From positions 580,552 through 644,551 of the forward strand of contig KV419399.1 in NCBI GenBank assembly GCA_001630475.1: 64,000 bases of DNA. The letters are read 5' to 3'. The notes below the pieces were generated by a model. It had not been told where the DNA came from and searched no databases. It worked only from the letters and a program-made list of their open reading frames with translations. Shown in pieces: positions 11,423 through 23,964 of the stretch. This DNA is from Sistotremastrum niveocremeum HHB9708. Its lineage: Eukaryota; Basidiomycota; Agaricomycetes; Sistotremastrales; Sistotremastraceae. The position numbers and the translations under genes are program-made. The first letter of the stretch is position 1. Every line of letters begins with the position of its first letter.

Positions 11423-12436
11423 CTATGATTCCGCCTCAAGCTTTGCCTCGACCTGCTCGACTTCTTCCTTGATCTCGTCTTCCCTTTCCTCGACCTCCTC
11501 GCCTTTCAACCCCTTCTTCTCCTTCAACCATGTCTTCAAGACACAAGCACCTCTACTCCCGTCGCCCTTGCATCCCGAACATCGACGACCATGGCCAATC
11601 AACATGACGTGTAGGCCATACTTGAGATGATTCGGGACTCGAATATCCAAATGCGCCTGCGCCATCACCCTATCCGCTTTAGGTGGCACCCATCCCAAAA
11701 GCCTCGTCAATCGATACACATGGGTATCGACAGCGAATGAATCGCGGCCCAGACAGAAGAGTAAAACGCAAGAGGCAGTCTTAGGACCAACTCCCGCATA
11801 CGACTGAAGTTCTTTCATCACTTCTTCATCGGGGAGCGAAGTGAGATGTTGGAGTGAATATTTCCCGTGTCGTTCGTGGATCTCTTTCAGGACGTTCTGG
11901 ATAACTGCGGCCTTTTTATTCGCTAGTCCTCCAGAACGCAGGGCATCGACGAGTTGTTCACGTGGAGCCTCCGCGATAGCTTTGAAATTATGTCGTCCAA
12001 ACGTGGCATCCAAATTCCTCTTCGCCCCCGACGAATTTTTGCCCGACGTATTCTGGGATAAAATCGTCCCGATAAGAGAATCGATGACATCATGTACCTT
12101 TCCACAAGTCTGTGCGGAATTGACGTCCTGGCTATTCTCAGGAGTAACTCGAGTGTTTTTGAGCTTGTTTTTGAACTCTGGATGTGTAGATAGGAGGAGG
12201 TCGAATATCGACTGAGCGTCGGAGGGTGAAGGGTGGGCGAAGTCCGGAAAGGGAGAGACGGTTCCGAAATCTGAGATAAGCTTGAGCTTTTTGTTCTTTT
12301 GTGGTGATGACGACGGAGTAGACGACGGCGACGCTCTAGCTCTCTTCGAGCTCCCAATTGTCTCGGATATTTCAGACTCGACTTTAGGAATCCCGTCCTG
12401 CTGCAACGAGCCTTTGTGCCTGCGCGTTACAGGCAT
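11423..12436 (-). CDS. Endonuclease III-type DNA glycosylase (HhH-GPD superfamily)
   Basis: A single-exon protein of 337 aa. The N-terminal ~90 residues are basic and Ser/Pro-rich. The HhH-GPD core follows: DVIDSLIGTILSQNTSGKN, then the helix-hairpin-helix LQSYAGVGPKTASCVLLFC, whose Lys fits the catalytic Lys of bifunctional glycosylases, and FAVDTHVYRLTRLLGW with the conserved Asp. It removes oxidised or damaged bases in base excision repair. The C-terminal part (GRRCSGCKGDGSRGAC) has only three Cys, spaced C-x2-C-x8-C, not the C-x6-C-x2-C-x5-C of the [4Fe-4S] cluster in bacterial Nth/NTHL1, so the cluster is probably missing or altered. The end is strongly Glu-rich. The chosen start (MPVTRRHKGS) gives a compact protein; the same frame stays open up to 12772 and that extension is rich in basic residues, so a longer form is possible. 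It converges on BUB3 with about 200 bp between stops. Confidence 0.88.
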   Translation of the reverse strand: MPVTRRHKGSLQQDGIPKVESEISETIGSSKRARASPSSTPSSSPQKNKKLKLISDFGTVSPFPDFAHPSPSDAQSIFDLLLSTHPEFKNKLKNTRVTPENSQDVNSAQTCGKVHDVIDSLIGTILSQNTSGKNSSGAKRNLDATFGRHNFKAIAEAPREQLVDALRSGGLANKKAAVIQNVLKEIHERHGKYSLQHLTSLPDEEVMKELQSYAGVGPKTASCVLLFCLGRDSFAVDTHVYRLTRLLGWVPPKADRVMAQAHLDIRVPNHLKYGLHVMLIGHGRRCSGCKGDGSRGACVLKTWLKEKKGLKGEEVEEREDEIKEEVEQVEAKLEAES

Positions 12437-13530
12437 TATAGCTCTAGAAAATGACCTGCAAAATTTGAGTTTGAACACTGTCGGCGACTTTTTTACAAGC
12501 CTTTTTGTTCGGCGATGGAAGGAAGACGAGAACAAGAAATAAGCTTTGGCGATCGGTGGCAGTGCACTACCCGCACTCCGGACTCCGACGCCGACACGCT
12601 CTTTTGATCCATCGTCAACGACGATCTCGCCTTCGCAGAGTCTTTTTGTTCGCACTCTTATGGCACGCTCGACCCAGCAACTCGTTAGAATGCCGGTGGA
12701 CCTGTATATCGGGAAATATCGTGTGCGGCGACTTGATTGACTGCCTGGTTCGATCTTGGGTCGTACTGTCAACTTGGGTCAACAACTTTGGATATTCTTG
12801 GGTCTGGATGGGTGCTGAGACATGCGATTGAGTCCGGACGTTGTCGATGGCCGTGGACGACGATAAACAATGAGATTGCCATAGTTACTCGCCTAAGGTG
12901 TGCCCTTGAACGTGCTGCAGGTCGACTAACGACTTTTTGTGCTCGTTGCTGCAAGCAACGTCCAGACTGGCGATCTTCCGCTCTCGAGACACCTAATACA
13001 CCTCATGGCTATGATGACCCTGCTATGCAGAATGTTCTGATGATCTACTGATGATCTTGACCCAACGCTTGTGCGATCTGTTTATTCCTTGTCTCATGTT
13101 GCTAAGACCTCGGTCGCTTGATACCTCTGGGACCTTAGGCCTCATGTTGTTGTATGAATGAGAATGGAATAACTTTCGTTTTCTCGTGTCCTGAAGGGCC
13201 CATTCGCTTGAATTTTTCTGATTTCTGTGAACTTTGAGAGGGCCAGGGCAAACAGTTTCATCCATGCCGAATAACGGAGATGAATCCGACTCGTATGGCT
13301 CCTCGAAGACGTTCAGCTCCACCGGTACCCAATGCTACCACTCTTGATGCCATGTCACTGTGAAACGTGGTCCTGGGACCTCAAGCCTCATGAACCATCG
13401 ACGTCCATGCCGAACCCCAGAATATCTGCAAGGATGAAGAGGAGATCAAGTCGACGTTGGATTCGGGTCTACAAACATTGTACCATCGCTCACGTAGACT
13501 AACCCATTCGAATATTGAGCGCGATGGTGT
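12437..13530. other. Intergenic upstream of the glycosylase
   Basis: No confident gene. A minus-strand open stretch at 13023-13322 (99 codons) has no recognisable motif and no supporting splice context. The glycosylase frame remains open to 12772, so part of this region may be its 5' leader or an N-terminal extension. Confidence 0.45.
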
Positions 13531-14561
13531 GAAAAATCATTCTCCTACCCAGAGGCTCCCGCTGCGCAGGTCACGATAAATCACAATACGGTAGAATAGA
13601 GAACAACGTAATTTCAATGTCGTGATAATGTTCGGAGATAAAAATGATAAATCCGTAAGGAGACGCGACCGCGCAGCGGGAGCCTCTGGAACATGATGGT
13701 CTCCGATTCCGATCCGAGACGATTACATCAGCTTTTCCCTGTCACGCCGCCTTGCATGGGCTCTCGGGAAATGCTCCTACTGACTCTTTTATCGGGAGTG
13801 AGACCCGAAGGCTGTTAGGGGAAAAAAAACCATGTCAATGGCAGATTGCAGCTGTCCAAAAATAGCTTGCAGGATCTCATGTAAATGCCATCTCTGGCAC
13901 TGAATCCGGCAAATCTCTCCCTATGTGGATGAATGAAATCATAGAAAAGTCTCTTAAACTTGATTCTCTCGTTGTCGTATTGTACCATTAACAGGATTTG
14001 GTGTTTAACACGAACAGGAAGCCATAAAGTGTGGGCCGAAGGGAAAACTCGTTGATTCCGAGAACTGCACTGCTGAACTTGTGAAGGCAAGCATATATCA
14101 TCTATCAAATCGGTCAGCAACTTGATTTCTGAATATAGGACTTGACCTCCTACGACGTCGTCATCATGTCGCCCGAACTCGCCCTGAAAAAAAAATCAAA
14201 AATCGGATTTTCGTCAATGCTCACCTCAAAAAAGAAGAATATCCGTGTCATTATCGGAGAGGATTTTGGTAGCCATGGTGTGTTACGAGGAATAAGGCTA
14301 TGAGTGGCGAATTATGTGCCCACTGTGTCATACAGAAAGGATCATATACGGTGACATTGTGTGACCAGGGGTCTCGGATCGGAATCGGAGACCATCATGT
14401 TCCAGAGGCTCCCGCTGCGCGGTCGCGTCTCCTTGCGGTCTTAAACTCTTATCTCCGAAATTCATTATGCGATTTGAATTACGTTACTCTCTATTCTACC
14501 GTATTGTGATTTATCGTGACCTGCGCAGCGGGAGCCTCTGGGTAGGAGAATGGTGAAAAAT
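13531..14561. repeat. Large inverted repeat (two ~190 bp arms, 650 bp loop), foldback or MITE-pair structure
   Basis: The left arm is 13531-13720 and the right arm 14371-14561; the right arm is the reverse complement of the left over nearly its whole length, with small differences in the middle. Each arm is itself palindromic: it contains AGAGGCTCCCGCTGCGC near its outer end (about 13551-13567) and the inverted copy GCGCAGCGGGAGCCTCT near its inner end (about 13671-13687). Thus each arm could fold into a hairpin of about 140 bp, and the two arms could pair with each other. Similarity stops abruptly at both arm ends. The loop holds no recognisable gene. The structure fits a foldback transposon, or two head-to-head copies of one small MITE with shared flanks. 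No clear target duplication was seen. Confidence 0.75.
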
Positions 14562-17500
14562 TAAGTTCCGTCCAGCAAGCAATGGAGAAAGCAGCTCGGT
14601 GGCTGTGTCGGCGCCCCTGGCTTGCGCGCAGCAGCTGCTACTCGCGCTCGTGACGTTGCTCTTCGCTTGCATTACAGCTTTCTCCTCTAAGCAGATCTTC
14701 CATCCGGAACTTAACCAAGACATACGCTAGATCTCTACGCTCCTTTACGGCCATTAGGAAACCAAAGGGGGCGCAAGAAGTAGCAGATCGTTACCATCGG
14801 ACTACCCGTCATCGATATCGATCCCCATTGATGCTTAACCTTACTGTCGACGTCTACACTTTCTAGCGTCTAGATCCGTCCTCTACGTGCTCATCCTTGT
14901 TCTCACTCTTCTTGCATAACGACGCGCTGGCGGCTCCGAGTCCGGGCTGTTCACCGATAACTCTTCGATTTCGAAATTTTGCGGGTCACGGGGTAAGCGC
15001 TCAGTCAGGTCCATGCTATGGGGCCATCGTTGATCAAGAGGAAAGGATAGCTAGCTTTCCACCCGGAGTCGGAGTGCCTACTCTACTCTATTCCATCCCG
15101 AAGCTCAGGCTCAGATCTGTGCCGACGCACATGCACGAAGGTTAGTCTAAATCATGGAATTTGCCTTTGATCAAGACTTTCGGCGTATTGCGTCGACATT
15201 GAGCTGACAGTTCCAGTTCTCATTTCATCTAAAGGGCAAGACGAAAAATAACGGGGTGAAATGATATACTCAGGAGTAAGGTATTATGGATACTATACCT
15301 CTAACAATTCTCCAGGCCGGCGCTCAAGACCGACGGGATGGACTAGAATCCCAGGCTTCCCAGGCTCGACGGAGCGAGCGCTTCAATCTCAGAGGCGCTT
15401 GTCCATATACGTGCTTGTCGCTCTGCGCAGCGCCGCCTTCTCGCTCGCCTACAATTCTTGTGGGAGAAAACTGTCAACATATCATTCAGCCAGCCAGGGG
15501 ACGCCTCCAACATACCTGACCAGAATTCGAACTGATAGACGCACACGCGCGTCTGAACCATATACGACACTATACGGAGTACCTGGCTATCCCATCTCCG
15601 TAAAGCAATTGACGCTCGTTCGCCGTGGCCGTCTCCGTCTCCGTCTCTCTCGTTCTCTTTCGAATAATCATTGTCAGCGCATGACCGACCGAAGATTCTC
15701 AATTTCTCACTCGTATTCCTACCCGCCGCCGAGCCCGAGTTGACCGACTATTGAACAAGCCGATGAAGGGTCGCTCGTCGCCGGAAGAATTCTATTCAAC
15801 ATTTGCTGTCTGTCAAGATAGCTCCGCCCTTCTAGCCAAAGAATCAAAGAATCCCGCCCTTTTTCTTTCGCTGCCGAATACTTTATCATTAGGAGGCGGG
15901 AAGACAACGTACAATTTATCTAGGTATGGCAATCTTCTCCACTTCGCCAACGTGTTTGACAGTGCGGATTTAATGTGCCTTGCTTCAGGATTGAGAAGAG
16001 AAAAGAGGCTGTAAACACCGCGAGCTAGTTCTGAGACAATTCAGTAATTTGATGGAAGCAAGGCACGGAACTTGGAGAGCCCTTCAATGCGAAAAACATC
16101 TAAACCTGCCGATTGTGTTTCTTAACGCCACTTCTGCCAGAGTATCTCCCTTGAGCCTGTCGAACCATATCAAAATGTGGTGCTGAACCTCTCACGAAGC
16201 TAGCTCAGAACGAGAACGAGTGGAAATTCTGGCAACACACCAGAGGCTTCTTGCATGCCAGAACTCACGATGTCTTTCGAAGAGAAGAGAAATTCGCTCG
16301 ATTCGGGGATTGGACGTAGTTCTACATCTTCATAACCTATCTCCCTTTTCGAGAGACCAATCCCAAGGATTCTGGAGCACCAGTCGGCCGAAAAAAATCA
16401 TCTCACCTCAGCCCTGCACAACAAATGACTCGATGCCATCAATTCAGTCGGCCCGTCCATCCTCATCGATCATCCCTGACAATGACACAGGGTCCCAGGC
16501 GCACTCAAATAATCCCTCATCGATCCAACAAATCACTCATCCATTCAACCATTTTTCATATCGGTCGAAGTCATCTCCAAATATATCCATCACCTTGTTC
16601 AACGTAAGCTCGTTCCACTCCGAAAAATAGGGATAGGGGCCAACGCCTGTGGCACCTCCCCGCCGTCCCGACGTCCCGGAGATGCCGGGAAACAAGGTAA
16701 GTGGAAATGAAATGAAAATTGATCATGATGGTGATGGCACGAATTCCGATCGCGATCACTTGCATGGCATGATCAGTCATCGACAAGGTCGGTCGCGGTG
16801 CTTCTTTGAGAGCGACTGCGTGCGACGTGCGGAGTGGATATATTTGGTAACAATGCCTCTTTGGGATGTCTCACCTGAGTGGACGATGTGGGTTCATTAC
16901 GAAGTACTTAGGATGGTGGTGATGTAATTTTCCTTTGGGGAGAGAACAAGGTAATTGAGTTTTAGTGCTCGAGTCAGCTCGCCGCTCCACGTCTTTGTCA
17001 ATTTTGGGGGACGATCCTTTGCTGCAACAAGGCCGATGACATGCATTTCTTTGCTCCGGTGCTCATAGATATTTTCAGACTAGAAATTTGGATCAAGTGG
17101 TTCCCAGATCTAGAAACAGCGCTGCATATAGACATATATAGCTACCCTCTTGTTACTACTAGTCTTCCGAACACCAAAAAGGAGCAAAAAAAACTCCGAG
17201 AGCTTCGTAGAATTTCGGAGACTCGCTCGCAATCCTGCAATCGCACGTTCAACGTTCAAGAGGAGGAGAAATACTACGGACGTAGCATACCATACGATAT
17301 CCTTCCACGAAATCGACCCTGAGAAACCAAAGCCAGGGCTCGCTGAATATTCGGAGCCTACCGGGACTTTTCCTAGCAAATCCACGCCACCATCAGAATC
17401 GATATTCGAAAATCCAGTCGGCCTGGCGTCACACGCCCACGATTCGAGAGAAGAGGTACGGGGAGTCTAGGGAGCGCAGCATCCAAGCTAGACAAGTCGT

Positions 17501-20500
17501 TTTGAGCAAGTTCCGGTTCTGAGAGACTAGGATCGTACCGATGGAAATTCTGTGTCATGATGGCTGGCATCAGGGCCGCTGCCCTGGTGGACTGTGTAAC
17601 TGAACTGGAACGATTTTAATATTTCCGACGAGCCTTGACATACAAGGAAATTCCAACGGCGGGCCTATGGCACGAACATCATCGCCGCCGACCCTGCCTG
17701 GTACGCAGCGCCCCTGTCTGGTGATGCAGGCACAAGGAGCATCATCATTTCATGCCAAATTCGTGGACCATGTTCAGGCTCAGGTCAGCCAAGCTTAAGG
17801 CTCGGAATAATTACCTGATTACTCAATATTCCGATCACGATACCTCCCTATCTCGAGTTAGCTCAGGGATACCCAACCTTCAAACGTATTTATGTATGCC
17901 AGTGGTTCACTCATTAATTGCACGTTACGTCGTTGAGCCCGATGAGCTCTCTGATGCGAATTGTGTACAGCAGTGTACGAACTCGGATATTTAATCTCAT
18001 CTTTAATCTAATCGCGGCTGCAAACTCGGCTGAGTCGGCTGCGGATGCCAGCGCCAAAGACAGCGACAGCGGCAGCGGCGTGAAGGGGATGACTCTATCC
18101 TCTATCTTATCTACATCCCACGAGGAGATGGTCTGAGATGTCGGAGTCGGAACGGAGATGGGGAATATCGATGATCCTTCGATCGTCCGCCCGGTCCCGC
18201 ATGTGCATGGATTCTTCTAAGCGAAGCTTATTCGGAACGGGAACATTGTTCAGGCTCAGGCTCAGGCTCAGTTGAAGCTGGTCACAGCATCCCGAAGGCG
18301 GTGTTGAGTTTCGGGGTGATTGTATAGAGGGTGAGCAATCAGCTTTTAGTAGGTACAGAGAAATGGAATTCCCAATTCTGTGGATTTTGGATTTCGAGTC
18401 CGGGGTATGACGAATGACGACTCAGTTGGCTGGTGCGATCGAAGTGAATATTCGGAGATCGAGATGTGCATCGTGTCGTGTTTCATCTTTCATACTGGCT
18501 TCATACTGGCTCAAGAGACGTCGTCGACTTGCCCCAGAGCTTGCACCAGAGCTTGTCCCAACTCCCAGAACTGGCTTCAGAACTTACACCAGAATATCCA
18601 TATTCAATTCACATCCCTTCGAAATTCATACTACCAAACCCAGCCCACCCCAAATTCCTTCCCTTCCCTCAGTCCAATGACGCTCCCCATTCCTGACCCT
18701 CCATTCCCATAGACGCTCCCAGAGCCTAGCCACCCACGAATCCAGGATATAGCAAGGGATAGGATTGGCCGCCAAATTGCCAAATAAAGCCGTTGAAGGG
18801 GATGTCTCAGTTTAGCTTTTCGAAGCCCAAGCCTCCCCTCACGAAGCCTAAGCCGAAGAAGAAGCGGAAGCCAAAGCGGAAGTGGAAGTGGATTGTGGCT
18901 CAGGGTCTTGAGTACTGAGTGTCGGGTGATGCTATAGAGGGTTGATGACATCTAAGCGAGAAGCGCTCTGCTGCTTTGATCATGAGGAGAGAGTGAGCCC
19001 CTGAGGCCTGATGCCTGACGAATACATTGGATTGAGTAGAGGAGTTCTGTTCTCTGTTCTCTGTTCTGTTCGCAGTACGTCCAGAGACTACAGAGAACTT
19101 GTCTCAGATCGAACACGCAGTTCCCATGAACGATCTCAGAAGTCCACATAGAACTCGAATGAAATCGAAGGCGAAGCCAGAGCCTCCTCTGGCTTCGCGG
19201 TATGGAGAGGACTCGTGATCATATCGAGGGTTCGGCTCTCTCACCCTGTTCTATCCGTGGCATCCGTGAGGCCGGCCGGCCAACTGGCCGAGCCACCCCG
19301 TCGGCTCTCCCTCCATATCCGTATTCGGGACGGGAACGGAGTTAAATCCGCTCACTCGCTCGGCTATCAGGCTTACGGGTAGGTCCGGTGAAGGTCCGGG
19401 CCGGCAAGTTCCATTTACTTTTGGATTTAGGATTTACCTTGTTCTCCTCCTCTCCTCTCCTGAAATTTATAGCTTCGTCGATCTGCCCCTTCACCGACTG
19501 ACGCATGAGACTAAGCACTAGCATTAGAATGCTCCGAAGAAAGTCCTCAGATATTTCTGGCAATTCCCTTGTGCTCAGCTAGTGACATATTGCCAAAATT
19601 CATTTTACGCCGTGGCGGTCAACAAACATTTCATTTCCAGTCTGAGTGCATACGTACCGTACCGGAACGGCTTTACCCTTATTCCTTACTCCTTATTCCT
19701 TGATACGTTGATACGTTGATCGGATATAACATCCAAGCCGACGCTCACGCTCACACCCTCCATTCCATTCCATCCTAAAACGCTCACATTCTCAAGAAAG
19801 AAATGGCAGCTGACCAATCGCCATGGATGACATGCGCTGACATGCGCACGATGAGACGGTGAGACGGTGATACCCCGGAGAAAGGGATATCGTCATGCAT
19901 GGCAAAGTAAAGTAGATAACGAAGCTTGTGGCATACTTGGACTTGGATAGTGGATTTGAAGGGGAATTTCGAAATTCGAGTGTATGTTATGATCCATGTA
20001 TGCTATACTATGCTACGCCGCGGACCAAGGACCATGGATCGCTACCCATCATACTCCCCGTCATCGTCCTCTCCGAATTCATCGTCCCCCTTCGTTCATA
20101 TCTACCTTCGTTCATATCATACCTTCATACCTTCATACCCCGAATTTGCGAAGCCGAAGCGACTCATAGCTCAGGCTCGTGGTTGAGACTCGCATCGTGG
20201 CATGTCTTCATTCCGCGACTTACAGTACTAACCAACTCGTGTTCATTAAAAACACATTGCATGCAGGGCCAAGACCTCCCTCCCTCCCTCATTGCCTCAT
20301 CCCTCATCCCATCCGCAAGCCGAGACGCGCATCACTCAGATTAGAAATCCGCGTAGATATCCCGGCGCTTCCCATGGCAGGGACAGGGATAATGGATCCT
20401 AGCGGCACCGTGACCTAGTCCTGGCTGTCCTGGCGGACTAAGCGAGCTGAGGCCTCAGGAGATCGGATCGAGGACTCTCTTCCTCCGGGACCGGCGATCA

Positions 20501-21850
20501 CCTGTTCTTTCGTATCGCACCTTCTAATCTTGGAATGCCGCGCCACCGAGCCACCGTGCCACATTTCGCCTATTTCTTCCCTGATTCTATTTTTATTTCC
20601 CCGTATGTCTATGATCTATGCTGTAAGTTATGGGACATGGGAAATGTGGCGGTACATACGAGATTCTCAGGCCTCTGGGTTGGTGGAAGCGCTGGGTTGA
20701 GTCTACGGATCGTTTGGCCGTAGTGTATGACGAGCCTGAGCTGCGTAGATTATCGCTGTTGCCGAGCCGGAGCTTTGGGATTGAAGCGACGGACGGAGCA
20801 GGTCCAGGTGTACAACTTTCATTGACTGACCGGGCGAGCGGGCGGGAGCTATGAGCGAACGAAGGAAGGGATGAGCGAAGGAACGTTCTTCCGCCCGAGC
20901 CGATCAGACATGACAACTTGACAAGGAGCAGGAGAAAGCGGACAAGGAGGAGACAAGGTGACTTTGTTCACTTTGTGATTTAAATCATATATCCTACAAA
21001 TCGATCGAATGTAGAAATACACATTTGGGGGGTCTACGTCTGACGAAAGATATTCGGGAATGTATGCTCGGTCTGGTTCTCCCAGAGTGCCAGTGTTCTG
21101 TTCTCATGCATTGGCATATGGAGTGTGGCATGGGATGGCAGATATTCCGCGGACTGACGGGCTGGACTCAGGATCAGGACACCCGTGCGGATTGCGGATG
21201 TAAAGGATATGATATATCCCAGGAACCCCCGAGCCTTATTGTTCTCCTCGTCGTCACCACTGCCACCGGTCCACGGAGTTCGATCGTGCCACGGTCGGCC
21301 TAGGTTAGATGACAAAAGCGCTGTTGCTGTTGCCAGTCCCTGGATGCTTGTCAGACTGTCTGGGCGCTCGAGATCTCGTGGTGTCTCGGAGCGTTGACGA
21401 CGACGACAAGGCTTATTATGCAGAAGAAAGGTGGTTACGATGGTGTACCCTTGTGTACTCGGCTGTAAGAAAGAGTGACGAGTGAAGGAGCGGAACTAGA
21501 TTGTGGAAATGGTGGAAATGGTGGTGGAAAAGAGGGAGAGCTCTGAACATGGGGAATGATAAGTGAGGAAGGACCCGTAGATTGAATGTGACACTATCGA
21601 GTGCCGAACTGGACCGAACCACGCACCCTTTCAAAAAGGAAGTCGAGCTGTGATTGGTGGCCACCCAGGAACGAGATTGATCCCGGCCGCACCAGAGATT
21701 CGGGTATGCTCCTCCCCGAAATGCACACAATTCTATTGTTCCTCATTCCAGGACCGGTGTTTGTGGTTGTTTGTGAGACAATAAGAGGAGGTGAGTCGGT
21801 GTGGCATCCGGGTCGCGTGAAGGGGGAGACCTAGTTCGTCACGATGGCTG
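14562..21850. other. 7.3 kb gene-poor region upstream of HMG-box gene 1
   Basis: No convincing protein-coding gene was found. Several open stretches exist (for example 15261-15743 with 160 codons), but they are low in sequence complexity, lack splice context and show no motif. The DNA is rich in short imperfect repeats: CAGGCT units at 18251-18271, TGTTCTC units near 19048-19068, CATTC/TTCCA units near 19760, and CTTCATA units near 20095-20145. Such length is striking next to the compact spacing elsewhere in the window. It may be a long regulatory region or a non-coding transcription unit belonging to the HMG gene, or simply decayed sequence. Confidence 0.45.
18251..18271 (+). repeat. Short CAGGCT tandem repeat
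   Basis: Three and a half copies of the hexamer CAGGCT in a row. Similar single or double copies are scattered nearby (for example near 17772), giving this region a low-complexity character. Confidence 0.8.
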
Positions 21851-21853
21851 TAT

Positions 21854-22020
21854 CTCTATAAGACTGAGATTGCGGAGAGGAGAGAGAGCTGCCCTTTGTT
21901 CGTGTCTTCCTTTTCTGAACAGCCTTTGTTCCTCTTGCGTCCCGACGCCCCCGCTCGCCGTAGCAACCCCCACTCCCGACTCCAACTCCTGTCTGTCGGT
22001 CGTAGATTGCCTATTCTACT
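21854..22020 (+). promoter_or_regulatory. Putative core promoter and 5' leader of HMG-box gene 1
   Basis: A TATA-like TCTATAAGA lies at 21854-21862. A start site about 30 bp further on would give a leader of roughly 130 nt. The leader is pyrimidine-rich and contains no ATG before the chosen start at 22021, which supports that start over the further-upstream in-frame ATG at 21801. Confidence 0.5.
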
Positions 22021-23964
22021 ATGCCCGCCCACCGTGCCCGTCCTTCGCAGACTCTCTCCCCCGACGCTGTCTATTCACACGGTACGTCTATCTCTCTCTC
22101 TCCATTACTTCCCCGACTAATAGCAATGCAGATGCCCAGCCGACGTTCAACATTATCACTCCTACCCCTCGCGCACTCACATTCCCCGCCATCGAAATCC
22201 CAGTCTACGAAGCAGTGAACCACCTCACTCTCTCCTCCTCCCCTCACTCCTCTCCTTCCCTATCCCCCTATTCATCGCCTGAGCCTTCAACAGATTACGC
22301 AAGTGCTCATTCACCTTATACACCCCACTCCTCCCTTCCTCGTCGCTTCGACTCTCCCGAATCGTCCTCCTCTGCACAATTCTCACCCTCTATCTCTAAC
22401 GAAGTCAACTTCGCTCTCCCCATCACCAACCCGAAAGCCGCCGCCCGTCTTCGCGCTGGTCCTCCTCCCAAGAAGGGCGATCCCCTATACATCCCCCGTC
22501 CAGAGAACGCATTCATCCTCTTTCGCAAGGATGCAGTAGCGAAGATGCGAGCGGCGCAATCACTCGCTTCTCCCGATTCGGAAGATGGGAGAGTAAAGGG
22601 CAAGAAACAACGTCAGGCGGATATGTCAAAGAGTATCTCTAAGATGTGGAAAGAGCTGCCTCCGGATGAGAGGGGGAGGTGGGAAGAGATGGCGGCGAAG
22701 ATTAAGAGAGAACATGAAGCTAAACATCCGGATTATCGATATCAGCCTGCGAGACCTGGGAGCAAACCTAAGGGGAAGGGCAAATCCGATCGACCTGTTC
22801 TGAAGCGGAAGAAGACGGCGGGGGATGATGATGAAGATTTCGCAGCGGAGGTTGGAGGGATGAGTGAGGATTTGGCAGTTGTCGTTCGTGCCACTCGTGG
22901 TCCTCGACGAGCTTCCACCTCCACCTTCGCATCCACCTCCTCATCCCAAGCTCCCCAGTCTCAGCAGTCGAGCGAAGGAATCCTCCTCCCCTCTCTCTTC
23001 CCCGCTTCCCGCTCTCCATCTCCACGCGCCCGCTCTCCTCTTCGAGGCAAGATGATTTGTCAACCATTAGCTATGGACCCGAGTCCACCTCCTACGCAGT
23101 TATTCTTTCCTTTGAGAGCGGATCATTCGAGGACTATGTCCCTTGATATGGGATATTCGCATTCTCATCCTGGACAGCCTGGACAACAGCCTGCGATGCA
23201 AGTGCAAGAAGTCTTCTCTTCGCCGCATTATACGGAAATGGTACGTCCCCCCTATCCCGTTCTATTTTCGACGAATGGGAACTGATGATTGGGTTGTGTT
23301 GTAGTCTTCGCCTCAGTACGAATCGACGTACAACGACGTATTCACCGAACCGATGACAGTCGAGACAAACCCCTGGTCCCCCAACCCCGTCGCACACCGC
23401 GCCATCGCTTCCTCAACCGGTGTACACGGACGAGCCCGAGCACTTTCACTTCCCCAACCCGACTCCCTCTCCCTCTCCCGCTTCTCCTCCCTCCCCCTCT
23501 CCTCCTCAGCAGCACAGTCAATATCCCAAACACATACTCCCCCACCCACACGTCCATCTCTCAATCGCTGGCAATCCGCTCTCCCTCTTCCTCTCTCAAT
23601 AAATACTTCTCCGTCGATTTATGGAGGAGGAGGAGAGGCGGGGAGTGTGAGCGGGAGTGGACCGGAGAGTCCGTGGAGTAGTGCTTCGAGTCCTATGCCT
23701 ATCTCTGCTGACTCCCTTCCCCATCCTCACCACCCTTCTCACGAGCCCACTCCCGATTCGCCTCTAGCGAACTACTCCACCAACACCAACCTCCCGTACC
23801 CCGCTTGCCTACCCGCCCAAACAAACCCTTATGAGAGCTACGCAATAAATGGTATGAGTGGAGGAGTAGGGGAGGACGAATGGATGGGGATGGTTACGAG
23901 TCCTGATTTGAGAGAGTTGAGGGAGTTGGAGGGGTATATATTCGAGATGGGGGGTGCTTCGTAG
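22021..23964 (+). CDS. HMG-box transcription factor 1
   Basis: A nuclear, sequence-specific DNA-binding protein of the SOX/MATA HMG type is predicted (609 aa from three exons: 22021-22081, 22132-23240, 23305-23964, all in phase). The HMG box spans roughly residues 141-225: YIPRPENAFILFRKDAVAKM, a loop carrying GKKQRQADMSKSISKMWKEL, then PPDERGRWEEMAAKIKREHE and KHPDYRYQP. The PRPxNAFILFR start is the signature of fungal mating and developmental HMG regulators. A Lys-rich stretch (KGKGKSDRPVLKRKK) follows and likely serves as nuclear localisation signal. The rest is Ser/Pro-rich, as expected for an activation region. The start fits the TATA-like box 160 bp upstream and the first intron phase. 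It is flanked on both sides by several kb of gene-free DNA, unlike other genes here, which suggests complex regulation. The specific orthologue cannot be fixed by eye. Confidence 0.9.

Noticed and set aside
11841-12215. Plus-strand open frame opposite the glycosylase
   Set aside because: It is the antisense shadow of a well-supported conserved gene.
13815-14120. Minus-strand open frame in the loop of the large inverted repeat
   Set aside because: No motif and no transposase-like features; likely chance.
15261-15743. 160-codon plus-strand open frame
   Set aside because: Arg/Ser-rich chance-like composition, no domain, no splice signals and no homologous copy in the window.
21801-22020. In-frame upstream start for HMG-box gene 1 (ATG-like codon at 21801)
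   Set aside because: A TATA-like box lies at 21854, inside this extension, the leader is pyrimidine-rich, and the first intron phase fits the ATG at 22021.
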